Made by a program: the position numbers and the translations under genes
In this document: in pieces, positions 52,508-61,214 of the stretch
Position numbering within the stretch: the first letter of the stretch is position 1
Layout: each line of letters opens with the position of its first letter
The notes under the pieces: model-generated
What the model was told of the DNA's origin: nothing
What the model saw: the letters and a program-made list of their open reading frames with translations, nothing else
The model's database searches: none
NCBI GenBank assembly: GCA_043747555.1
Contig: JAYTOY010000047.1
Location: 8,880 to 72,879 of the forward strand
DNA length: 64,000 bases
Origin: JAYWDA01 sp043747555
GTDB taxonomy: Bacteria; Bdellovibrionota; Bdellovibrionia; Bdellovibrionales; Bdellovibrionaceae
Direction of reading: 5' to 3'

Positions 52508-53424
52508 TACGGAGCACGCCTTAAGTATTCATAACCACCAGCAAAGTTCCTAGCGCCGTAGCCCCACTCGCGAAGAATCATTGTGACAGCGGCAGAGCTG
52601 ACACCATTTTCACTGATCACAAAAATCGTTTTATTTTTTGTGATGTTTTCTTTTTTTAATTCGGTTTCCGTTGAATTTTCTGCAAGCCCCTTCGCATTCA
52701 AAAATTTCTTCCAAGAAATTATTTTCAAAGGCACTGTTGCCTTTTCAAGTCCTGAAAAATCTGTCGCAACTTCCCTGACATCTAGAATTAAATTCTCAGG
52801 GCCCAGAGCTCCGGTCCGAGGAGGGCTCATTTGTAAACTTTTAAGACGCGCGCGCGAAGGTGGTGCTTTTCGATCTAAAACGGCTGTTTTAAATTCTTCT
52901 GGTGTTGCTAAAAACTGGCTCTGAACGGCCGGCTTCCAAGTCGGTTTATTTTCAGGGCTGATTTCGGGCCGAGGAATCGTCGCGCGAATGACCGTCCAAG
53001 AAGCAAATTGAACATTTTTAACCCCTAAGTATTTTAACATCCATGCTATTCGTCCTTCCTCACCCTGACCTTGCAGAGCTGAGCCAACGACAAGCACAGG
53101 GGTCTCAGGGTCAATGCCCCAGAGACTTAATCTGCGTGCTAAAGAAACATCATCGTCTTGTAAAAATCCGCGAAAGCCCGGCTTCAATTGGCTGAAATCT
53201 TGCCACTGAACCAGCACGGCTCCTGGTGCGTGCGACACTGAAAAATCCAGTGGCGTCCTCGCATCTAAAATCACTGGCTTTAATTTCAAAAATCCCCGAA
53301 AAAAATCGGTCTCACTATTGGCCGCCGCTTGCCCCTGATTAGTGACTTTCGTTGGTGTATTCTGACAGGAAAAAATTCCCGCACTGAACAGCACTGCCAA
53401 AAGGAACTTAGCCCTTGCCGTCAT
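52507..53424 (-). CDS. lipoprotein with two degenerate rhodanese-like domains
   Basis: A lipobox AGIFSC (residues ~15-20) gives an exported lipoprotein. The first rhodanese-like domain spans ~45-155 (LDARTPLDFSVSHAPGAVLVQW) and the second ~215-305 (ILDVREVATDF, then FAGGYEYL). Both lack the active-site Cys: domain 1 has VVGSALQGQGEEGR, and domain 2 has FVISENGVSSAA in the place of VYCxxGxRS. Sulfur transfer is therefore unlikely; it may be a binding module. The ATG overlaps the lysS stop (ATGA). Confidence 0.8.
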   Translation of the reverse strand: MTARAKFLLAVLFSAGIFSCQNTPTKVTNQGQAAANSETDFFRGFLKLKPVILDARTPLDFSVSHAPGAVLVQWQDFSQLKPGFRGFLQDDDVSLARRLSLWGIDPETPVLVVGSALQGQGEEGRIAWMLKYLGVKNVQFASWTVIRATIPRPEISPENKPTWKPAVQSQFLATPEEFKTAVLDRKAPPSRARLKSLQMSPPRTGALGPENLILDVREVATDFSGLEKATVPLKIISWKKFLNAKGLAENSTETELKKENITKNKTIFVISENGVSSAAVTMILREWGYGARNFAGGYEYLRRAP

Positions 53425-54899
53425 CGAAACTTCATCGTCGGGAATAAAATAATATCTCGGATGCTTGGGCGATTGGTTAATAACATGACCAATCTTTCAA
53501 CTCCCAGGCCAACACCGCCCGTTGGCGGCATTCCCATATCAATCGCGTAAATAAAATCTTCATCCATCGGATGAGCTTCTTCATTATTGCCGCGCTTTGA
53601 TTCTTGATCTTTTAAACGAGCTAATTGCTCTTCAGGATCATTCAATTCAGAATAAGAGTTGCCGATTTCCATGTAAGCTGCGAAGGGCTCAAAACGCTCG
53701 ACCAATCTAGAATCATTGCGATGAATTTTTGTCAGTGGACTGATTTCCACTGGATGATCCATAACAAATGTTGGATGCCACAAATGCTCTTCAGCCGTTA
53801 GTTCAAACAGCGCCATCAACATTTCGCCCTTGCTTGCGGAAGCTTCAAGCTTTGAACCTTTTTCTCGGCATTTTTTAAATAATTCCTTTTCATCGATCAC
53901 ATCCGGGTCAATACCAGCATACTGTTTCAAACCGTCCATCACTGTCAGGCGTCGCCAAGGCGGCGTGAAATCAATTTCTTTTTCTTGAAAAGTAATCTTA
54001 AAGCTGCCGCAAAGTTCTTTCACCATTGACGAGACTAATTCCTCGAACTGCTTCATTTGATCATTGTAGTCTGTATAGGCCTCGTACCACTCGACCAAAG
54101 TGAATTCAGGGTTGTGAGTGCGATCGATCCCTTCGTTTCGGAAAACTTTCCCGATATCATAAACTTTTTCGAATCCACCCACGATCAAACGCTTTAAATA
54201 AAGCTCTGGTGAAATACGCATGTAAAGTCGCATGTCCAAAGCCCGATGATGGGTCGTGAATGGATGAGCCGCCGCCCCCCCGTAAATAGGCTGCAAAATC
54301 GGAGTCTCGACCTCCATAAAGCCACGTGAATCCAAAAAGTTTCGGATGAATTTTATAATTCGCGAGCGTGTAATAAAAACTTTCATCGAATCGCGGTCAG
54401 AAATGAGATCCAAATGGCGATGCCGATATTTAATTTCAATATCTTGAATTCCATGAAATTTTTCTGGCAAAGGCTCAATCGATTTCGTCAGCATTTCAAA
54501 ACTTCGGGCGTACAACGAAAGCTCACCCTTTTGTGTTTTAAAAACATAGCCTTCGACGCCGACGATATCGCCTAAATCTGTCAGTTGAAAGGCCTCCCTT
54601 TGTTTTTCGGGAAGCTCTTCAAGCTTAATATAAATTTGCAAAGGTCCACTTTGGTCCATTAAATTAAAAAAGACAGCTTTTCCCATGGATCTTAAAGTCA
54701 TAATCCGACCAGCTAATTTAAAACTAGTCTCGGGCTTTTTATCGCCGGCTTTAGTTTCGGTGTCAAACTTCGCCAAAATATCAGCTGTGTTGGCAGTTCG
54801 CGCGAAGCTGTAGGGATAAGGATTAATGCCTTTCTCCCTCAGTGCATGAAGTTTTTTTCTTTTCTCGGCCCTGAGCGGATTTTCGTGGATCTCAGACAT
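53421..54899 (-). CDS. lysS: lysyl-tRNA synthetase (class II)
   Basis: The N-terminal OB-fold anticodon-binding domain (VAGRIMTLRSMGKAVFFNLMDQSG-like, residues ~60-90) is followed by class II motifs: SRIIKFIRNFLDSRGFMEVETPIL (motif 1), VFRNEGIDRTHNPEFTLVEWYEAY (motif 2) and GVGLGVERLVMLLTNRPSIRDIILFP (motif 3). The length of 492 residues is normal. Its start overlaps the fba stop (TAATG), and its stop overlaps the rhodanese gene start (ATGA). Confidence 0.98.
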   Translation of the reverse strand: MSEIHENPLRAEKRKKLHALREKGINPYPYSFARTANTADILAKFDTETKAGDKKPETSFKLAGRIMTLRSMGKAVFFNLMDQSGPLQIYIKLEELPEKQREAFQLTDLGDIVGVEGYVFKTQKGELSLYARSFEMLTKSIEPLPEKFHGIQDIEIKYRHRHLDLISDRDSMKVFITRSRIIKFIRNFLDSRGFMEVETPILQPIYGGAAAHPFTTHHRALDMRLYMRISPELYLKRLIVGGFEKVYDIGKVFRNEGIDRTHNPEFTLVEWYEAYTDYNDQMKQFEELVSSMVKELCGSFKITFQEKEIDFTPPWRRLTVMDGLKQYAGIDPDVIDEKELFKKCREKGSKLEASASKGEMLMALFELTAEEHLWHPTFVMDHPVEISPLTKIHRNDSRLVERFEPFAAYMEIGNSYSELNDPEEQLARLKDQESKRGNNEEAHPMDEDFIYAIDMGMPPTGGVGLGVERLVMLLTNRPSIRDIILFPTMKFR

Positions 54900-55822
54900 T
54901 AAAGTTTTTTCCCCGCAAATGCATCCATCACATCTTTTAACAGAGTCACCGCTTCGGCTTTTGGTCTTTGGAAAGCGTTGCGCCCCATGATACTTCCGAA
55001 AGCTCCACCTTGTGCTAGCTCTGAAACCTCTTTCAGCAAATCTGGCGTTGTTTTCGCGTCACCGCCTGAAAAAATGACGATGCGGCGGCCGTTAAAGCAA
55101 GACTGCACAACATGACGTGAACGATCCGCCATAGTTGCCACTTTAATACCTTCTTGAAGGTATACTTTTTTTGCAGCCTCTTGTTCAATGTGGGCCGTTG
55201 GTGGTTTCACTTTAATAATGTGCGCGCCTAATTGCGCGGCCACGTGAGCCGCATAAGCAATCACATCGATCCCGGTTTCGCCCTCTTTAGAAAGTTGTTC
55301 GCCTCGAGGGTAAGACCAGATGATCACAGCAAGGCCTGCCTCTTTGGCATATCTGCTGATCTGAGAAATTTCTTCATACATTTCTTTGCGATCAGAACTG
55401 CCGGGATAAATTGTAAAACCAATACCGCCACAACCCAGTCTTAAGGCGTCATCAACTGATGAGGTCACCGCTGAAATGGGGCTTTTATTAGTAAATAAAG
55501 TTTCTGAGTTATTTACTTTCAAGATTAATGGAATTTCGCCGGCATAGTCGCGGGCCACGGCTTCAATAAAACCTAATGGGGCTGCGTAGGCGTTGCAGCC
55601 TGATTCAATGGCAAGTTCAATATGGTAGCTGGGATCGTAGCCATTTGGATTTTTTCCAAAAGACCTAGCCGGTCCGTGTTCGAAACCTTGATCCACTGGC
55701 AGAATGACCATTTTACCAGTGCCCGTCAGGCGCCCGTGGTTCATAATTCGAGCCAAATTAGCTAATGATCCTGGGTTGTCAGATCCGTACCAGCTTAAAA
55801 TTTCACGCACCCTTGGGGTCAT
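54899..55822 (-). CDS. fbaB: class I fructose-bisphosphate aldolase (FbaB/DhnA type)
   Basis: The 307-residue enzyme is of the archaeal-type class I (DhnA) aldolase family, with VDQGFEHGPARSFGKNP, LRLGCGGIGFTIYPGSSDRKEMYEEI and AHIIKVKPPTAH (probable Schiff-base Lys near residue 205). It cleaves fructose-1,6-bisphosphate in glycolysis/gluconeogenesis. It is the first gene of the fba-lysS-rhodanese-thioesterase-hydrolase unit, all with overlapping stop-start codons. The 149-nt space to nfu holds divergent promoters. Confidence 0.93.
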   Translation of the reverse strand: MTPRVREILSWYGSDNPGSLANLARIMNHGRLTGTGKMVILPVDQGFEHGPARSFGKNPNGYDPSYHIELAIESGCNAYAAPLGFIEAVARDYAGEIPLILKVNNSETLFTNKSPISAVTSSVDDALRLGCGGIGFTIYPGSSDRKEMYEEISQISRYAKEAGLAVIIWSYPRGEQLSKEGETGIDVIAYAAHVAAQLGAHIIKVKPPTAHIEQEAAKKVYLQEGIKVATMADRSRHVVQSCFNGRRIVIFSGGDAKTTPDLLKEVSELAQGGAFGSIMGRNAFQRPKAEAVTLLKDVMDAFAGKKL

Positions 55823-55971
55823 CTTGAGGCTCCTCTTAAAAGTTGATTTTTGCGACGGCGAAACAAAAATTAGTCACTTTCCTGCTCTCTGGCAACTACT
55901 AGAGGCATTTAACACGCTTGGCAGAACACCTTTCTTGGGTGTATCTTCGCCCCTGAGTCAAGGAGGCCCTC

Positions 55972-56538
55972 GTGTCTAAAACCCCATCCCAAAGCCAGGT
56001 CGCAATTGAAACCACGCCCAATCCGTCAACTTTGAAATTTAAGTTTCAGTTTCAAGTGACCAACGATGGATTTGAGTGCCCCACAATCCAAGACACAGAG
56101 CGATCTCCGTTAGCTGCCAAAATTTTTGGCTTTCCTTGGACGGCCAGTGTCTATATCGGGCCTGATTTTATCACGGTGACAAAACAAGATTGGGTCGAAT
56201 GGTCGTATTTAGCCGAGCCACTGGCTGGTTTGATTCAAGAACATATCGACAGTGGACAAGCGATTGCCCTGCAGGCCGTTGCTCCCGATGTTGACCCCCA
56301 TGAAAATGATTCGCCTGTTGTTCGACAGATCAAAAATGTAATTAACACGGAAATCCGTCCTGTCGTCGCTTTGGATGGCGGTGATATTGTTTTCAGCAAA
56401 TACGAAGATCATATTGTTTATTTGCATATGAAGGGCGCCTGCGCTGGCTGCCCCAGTTCAGCTGCAACTTTAAAGGACGGCATCGAAGTGCGCTTGAAAG
56501 AAGCCATCCCGGAAATCCGCGAAGTTGTCTCGATCTAA
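55972..56538 (+). CDS. nfuA: NifU/NfuA-type iron-sulfur scaffold protein
   Basis: It has an N-terminal Nfu_N-like domain (IETTPNPSTLKFKF) and a C-terminal NifU-like domain with CxxC at 157-160 (GACAGCPSSAATL). It probably carries a 4Fe-4S cluster to client enzymes. The start is GTG 55972 with AGGAGG (55961-55966) upstream. The length of 188 residues is normal. The stop interlocks with that of the convergent 985-residue protein gene. No isc or suf genes are nearby. Confidence 0.93.
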   Translation: MSKTPSQSQVAIETTPNPSTLKFKFQFQVTNDGFECPTIQDTERSPLAAKIFGFPWTASVYIGPDFITVTKQDWVEWSYLAEPLAGLIQEHIDSGQAIALQAVAPDVDPHENDSPVVRQIKNVINTEIRPVVALDGGDIVFSKYEDHIVYLHMKGACAGCPSSAATLKDGIEVRLKEAIPEIREVVSI

Positions 56539-59492
56539 GGATTTAGATCAAGCCAAAAATTAACACCATTGCCTGAAAATACAAAGCCGCGGTCCACCTC
56601 GGCTTGAACAGCGGTCGCAGAGTCACGATTCCAGCGAAAAAGACTTAGATCAAAAATCAAAGCCCAAGGTCCTTCACGATTTTTAAAACTTCGCACGACA
56701 AGGCCATCTCCTGAGACTGTAAATCCCCACTGCGGAAGACGGGGCATCCCCAAGGGATTCATTAACGGCCCTTCGTAATAAGTTTGAGTCCCGTCTAAAT
56801 TTCTTATTCGCATCTTTTTATTTTTTAAGACAGTCATCACCCAGGCTTCACCGCCGGAGGAGGATAAACGGACTTCATCTTTTAAAAGGAGCTCATCTTG
56901 CAAAGCTTCGCCCTGAAAGTGAGCCTGTCGGGCGACGCCATTGTAATCATAGCTATAAAAAATTATTCGCTGACCTATGGGCAAAGCAAAATCGGCGATT
57001 TTCTGTGAATGAAGAATCTGAAAATCCGAACTTAGCTTAAGAAGATAAGCCCCCGCCGTAAGACCCAAGCCACCTTCTGGGGGAACATTCATAACAACAA
57101 GGCTCAGTTGGTCACTCCAAGCAACGGAAATGCCGGGACTTTGAAAAACAGAAATCAGACCAGTGGTCTTTTGAACAATTAAATGATTTCCAGGAACATC
57201 ATCCCTTGAAAAAATAAAAACTTTGGAATTTTCGAAAACAATTTTTCGTAAAACCTTTCCATTAAATCCAGATTCCAAAATGGGTGTTAGCGCTGGGTGA
57301 GACCCTTTTAAATCTAGATACTGCCAGCCATTGGCCGCCTCGACGATAATTACTAAATCGTTTTTAACTGATACAATTGTTTTAAATGATGCTTGCCAAA
57401 TAATTTTAAAAGAGTTCCCAACAAGGGACGCTTTTAAAATAGTGTCATTATCCATAAAAATTAAATCATCAGCTCCGGCCAACAATAACTTTGTAATTTT
57501 CTTCAATGGCACCGGAAATAAATCTAACTTCTTCTTTAGAAAATCATAGCGAAGGAGCTGATGATCTAAAGTCGCATAACCGACTGATTTTTTTCGATCA
57601 AACAGTTTCCACTCAAAACCGGGCGGCAATAAGACTTCTTCTATTCCAAGACTGGTCATCGGCCCCATGCGGATAACGTTTTGACGGTCTCTGATCCAGC
57701 CAATTCCATCTCTGGAAACTTGAATTTCCTGCACGCCTGCAAGATCTTGAAAAAGAGATTCCCACTGCAGGCCGCCCCATTGATTGACCAAACTTTGCTT
57801 TGGATCTGAAATCAACCAAAATGCTTGGTTCAGCCATTCTTGCAATTTTTTTGTTTCACCCGAAATCTGCAAAGGTAAAGTCAATTGAGCTTGAAATATC
57901 TGACACGAATTCGAATCAGATATATCGCAGTAGGATCTGGCAACAGCGTTATTTTTTCTTAAAGCCTGATCTATGACCAATTCTATCTTTCGATGCCGAC
58001 TTTCATATCCTGCTTTCACTTCATTTCTTATTTTTTGCGCAATCACTTCTGGGTCCAGACCCCATCTTGTAGCGACAGAGTCACGAGGATCCGAGGAATA
58101 AAAAGCGGCATCCCAAGTAAAAAGAATTTGTTTCAAAGAAAAATCATGCCCGTTTAAATTTAAATAAATTTGATCCAGCTCGCCTTTAAAAAAATCCAAT
58201 ATTTCTTTTCTTAAATCTGCTTGCAAAGGGATATCGGTCAAACTTCTTAATTGCTGAATTAAAGCTGAAAGCTGCGCATCTCTGGAAGGCGTGCTCCAGT
58301 CTTCAAAAACTTGGCTGCCTTCGGGGCAAGATTTGTTCCCACAAGCTCTATAACCATCTTCAACAACTTGGGCCCGAAGCTCCAGCGAATTTTTTAAATC
58401 TTCTAGTCCACTCTTTAAAACCTGCAAAAAGTTTAAATCTGGTTGAAGGCGCAACATTACTTCTTGACCAAAGGAAGTCTCTGCATTTCGAATGAAATCC
58501 GGAGCATATTGTTGCAAGGAATAATCTGGCATTGAAGTGGCGGCGTTAAGGGTGTATTTTCCTCCTGAGATAACAGGCCATAAAATTTTTAGAAATCCAG
58601 ACGTCCCTGCTTTGGGGTTACTGTAAGCCCAGAATAAAGCCTCACTGAGAGCACGAACTTTTCGCGGGGTGGTTGACTGCAAAATCATCAGAGGCAATGT
58701 ATTTTTCGCTAAACTTACATGATGTACCAACTGCGTGTGACCCGAAGCTTCGTGCAAATTAAGGTAGTGGGTGCCGGGCAAAAATCGATCCGGAGAAATT
58801 TCAACCGGATAACTATCGCGCATCAAAGTATGAGTGTAAGTCAGATTTAATAAATAATTTAATGCCGCCAGAAATCTTTTGTCTTCAAACCAGTTTTTTG
58901 CCGTGGGCAGCGACTGCCATTCAGAGCGCACCGATTGATTGGTGAAAAGCACAGTTCCACTTAAGTGATTTGCGGCCGGCAAGCCATTTATTCGGGCAAA
59001 TATCCATCGAGCTGCGTAAGCAACATCGGCACAATCCGTGGCGATTTTATATTTTGAAAAAAACTGGGTGCTCATTTCTTTTTCAACCCAATCTGCATAC
59101 TTTTTTTCCCAACTCTCATCCCAGCCCTGCACGGTTGTCCAAAGGCCTTGACCGCTGAGCTGAATCTCGGGGCTCGCTTGAATTTCAAAATCCTTCAGAA
59201 GTTGCATTTGATTGTACTGCTCGGAGGCTTCCAATTGTCCTCTCTGCGCTTCTGATGCAAGTTTGTAAAACTTTTCTGAGATCAGATCTTGCCAGCCATC
59301 CGAATGCTGTACCACCTGGCGCACAGCCCATTGGCCTTCTGCAAAATATTGAATGATAAATATTTTTTCATTTTTTTGATTCTTGCCGATCAGAATATTT
59401 TCAAGCTCTGTCCCCGGATCCGAGGCAAGGGCTAAACTGGAAAAGCCCAAAAATGAAGCCAACATTAAACCCATTAGATTGGTCAGTCGCAA
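56535..59492 (-). CDS. large exported protein with possible papain/transglutaminase-like N-terminal domain
   Basis: The 985-residue precursor has a signal peptide (residues 1-23, ending LALA). The start is a TTG with GAGGGGG upstream. Residues ~140-260 include DCADVAYAARWIFARINGLP and, 80-90 residues on, HYLNLHEASGHTQLVHHV; this Cys-x-His layout recalls NlpC/P60, papain or transglutaminase-like folds. The C-terminal half (~600-985) is rich in short beta-repeats with aromatic and Gly residues, possibly a beta-propeller. No family was recognised. It is convergent with nfu. An envelope role is likely, but its enzyme activity is unproven. Confidence 0.6.
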   Translation of the reverse strand: MRLTNLMGLMLASFLGFSSLALASDPGTELENILIGKNQKNEKIFIIQYFAEGQWAVRQVVQHSDGWQDLISEKFYKLASEAQRGQLEASEQYNQMQLLKDFEIQASPEIQLSGQGLWTTVQGWDESWEKKYADWVEKEMSTQFFSKYKIATDCADVAYAARWIFARINGLPAANHLSGTVLFTNQSVRSEWQSLPTAKNWFEDKRFLAALNYLLNLTYTHTLMRDSYPVEISPDRFLPGTHYLNLHEASGHTQLVHHVSLAKNTLPLMILQSTTPRKVRALSEALFWAYSNPKAGTSGFLKILWPVISGGKYTLNAATSMPDYSLQQYAPDFIRNAETSFGQEVMLRLQPDLNFLQVLKSGLEDLKNSLELRAQVVEDGYRACGNKSCPEGSQVFEDWSTPSRDAQLSALIQQLRSLTDIPLQADLRKEILDFFKGELDQIYLNLNGHDFSLKQILFTWDAAFYSSDPRDSVATRWGLDPEVIAQKIRNEVKAGYESRHRKIELVIDQALRKNNAVARSYCDISDSNSCQIFQAQLTLPLQISGETKKLQEWLNQAFWLISDPKQSLVNQWGGLQWESLFQDLAGVQEIQVSRDGIGWIRDRQNVIRMGPMTSLGIEEVLLPPGFEWKLFDRKKSVGYATLDHQLLRYDFLKKKLDLFPVPLKKITKLLLAGADDLIFMDNDTILKASLVGNSFKIIWQASFKTIVSVKNDLVIIVEAANGWQYLDLKGSHPALTPILESGFNGKVLRKIVFENSKVFIFSRDDVPGNHLIVQKTTGLISVFQSPGISVAWSDQLSLVVMNVPPEGGLGLTAGAYLLKLSSDFQILHSQKIADFALPIGQRIIFYSYDYNGVARQAHFQGEALQDELLLKDEVRLSSSGGEAWVMTVLKNKKMRIRNLDGTQTYYEGPLMNPLGMPRLPQWGFTVSGDGLVVRSFKNREGPWALIFDLSLFRWNRDSATAVQAEVDRGFVFSGNGVNFWLDLNP

Positions 59493-59611
59493 CTAAAACC
59501 CCCTCAAAATCTGATCAGACCATAAATTTAAGGGACTTTGAAGGCCTAAAAGTTAACGCCATTTTTTGACTGACTTTGACAACCGACGCCACATCAAAGA
59601 CGATTTCATCG

Positions 59612-61207
59612 ATGACTCTTAATTTTCATAAATTTCCAAAGCTATTCTGGGCATTAGCCGTTTTGACAATTCTCGTTTTTTGGCGGGTTCTGATCGCGGA
59701 CTATGTTCAATGGGATGACCCTGTATTTATCATTAACAATGCTTTGCTCAGAGAACCCTTGGCCTCGTTCCTTCCACAGATTTTTTCACATTACTTTTTT
59801 GGCGACTTTCTACCAATGACTCTGATCAGTTTTTGGGCAGAATTTCAGATTTGGGGGGCTCAACCCGAGCCGCAGCATATTGTAAACCTGATTCTGCATT
59901 TGCTAAATATAGCCTTGCTATACACTTACCTTTTGAAGCTTCCGCTCTCTCGCGGAGCGGTTCTGTTTGTAACCGCTGTCTTTGCCCTTCATCCGATGCA
60001 GACCGAAGTGGTCATGTGGATCAGTGAACGAAAAAGCCTTTTAGCACTATTTTTTGCTTTGCTTGCCATGCACTCAGCCCAAAAAGTTTCTAACAAAAAT
60101 ATCATCAGCACGGCTTGGATTTGGTACCTGTTGTTTTTCGGCTTATCTTTATTGTCAAAGTCAACGGCTATAAGTTTACCTTTTTTGCTGATCAGTAGTG
60201 ACCTTTTGTTTTTTAAGGTCTCTTGGAAATTCCTTATAAAAAAACATACACTCGCTTTGATTCTAGCCTTTGCCTGGGGCTTAGTTAGAATATTTGCGTA
60301 TTCTCAAGCGGTCGCAAATTCAAGCCCCTTCACTTGGGATTTTGAAAGAATTAAAACTCTTCCGCATCAAATTTTTTCGGCTTTGGGTTTTTACCTTGAA
60401 AAATTTTTTATTCCGACTGATCTTTCGGTCATCTATCCGCCATACCTAAGCTTTCAGAATACTTTTTGGACCCTTTTTGCTATTTTGTTTTTTTCTGGAT
60501 TTTCTTTTTTTGGTTTCCGAAAGAAAAATCCGCAGATTATTTATTTTTTGTTTTTAATCACTTTGTTTTTGTTGCCTGTTTTGCAGATTGTCCCAAGAAT
60601 AAATTTTGTCAGTGACCGTTACTTGTATTTCCCCTTGATCGGCCTAGCTGGCCTTCTTGCGACGGTTTGTCCATATTTTTTAAGAAATTTAAAAGTCACT
60701 TCACTGTTGATTCTTAGCCTGGCTTTTCTAACCTATCAACGAACTGATGTTTGGACCTCAGATCTGAATCTTTGGAATGACACTGTCAGAAAGAATGCCC
60801 ACAGCAGCCTGGCCCAGAATAATTTAGGCTTAGCTTTACTGAAAAAAAATCAAGTGACAGAGGCTATGGCTCATTTTGAAGTGGCCAGCCAAATGGGACT
60901 GTCCGATGGAACAGCCCAGTTGGCTCTCCATAATTTAGGAATGATTTATTCCTCGCCGAAATGGCCCCAGTTAACTGATCCGGCAAAGGCTGAAGATTAT
61001 TATTTGCAAAGCATTAAAGTTGCACCCCGCGATAGCGCTGAATCTATGTTTAATTTAGGTTTACTTTATGCTCAGACTCACAGATCCCCGGAAGCACTTA
61101 AAATTTTGACGGCTCTGGAGCTGGATCTTTCCACCCGCTCTGATCAGCGGAATTTAGAGCTTTTAAAACTCACCAAAAATATTTTATTCCAGCTGAAAAA
61201 TAATTAA
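59612..61207 (+). CDS. TMTC-like multi-pass membrane protein with C-terminal TPRs
   Basis: About 530 residues: an N-terminal part with ten or so membrane helices carrying the TMTC/DUF1736-type signature (DYVQWDDPVFI with its Asp-Asp, then HPMQTEVVMWISERKSLLA), and a C-terminal soluble region with TPR-like repeats (NLGLALLKKNQVTEAMAHFEVASQ, NLGMIYSS, NLGLLYAQTHRSPEALKIL). TMTC proteins are membrane O-mannosyltransferase-like; this one would glycosylate exported proteins. I choose ATG 59612; TTG 59576 is the other start. It lies next to the glycine-rich and fibre genes. Confidence 0.82.
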   Translation: MTLNFHKFPKLFWALAVLTILVFWRVLIADYVQWDDPVFIINNALLREPLASFLPQIFSHYFFGDFLPMTLISFWAEFQIWGAQPEPQHIVNLILHLLNIALLYTYLLKLPLSRGAVLFVTAVFALHPMQTEVVMWISERKSLLALFFALLAMHSAQKVSNKNIISTAWIWYLLFFGLSLLSKSTAISLPFLLISSDLLFFKVSWKFLIKKHTLALILAFAWGLVRIFAYSQAVANSSPFTWDFERIKTLPHQIFSALGFYLEKFFIPTDLSVIYPPYLSFQNTFWTLFAILFFSGFSFFGFRKKNPQIIYFLFLITLFLLPVLQIVPRINFVSDRYLYFPLIGLAGLLATVCPYFLRNLKVTSLLILSLAFLTYQRTDVWTSDLNLWNDTVRKNAHSSLAQNNLGLALLKKNQVTEAMAHFEVASQMGLSDGTAQLALHNLGMIYSSPKWPQLTDPAKAEDYYLQSIKVAPRDSAESMFNLGLLYAQTHRSPEALKILTALELDLSTRSDQRNLELLKLTKNILFQLKNN

Positions 61208-61214
61208 AAAAAAT

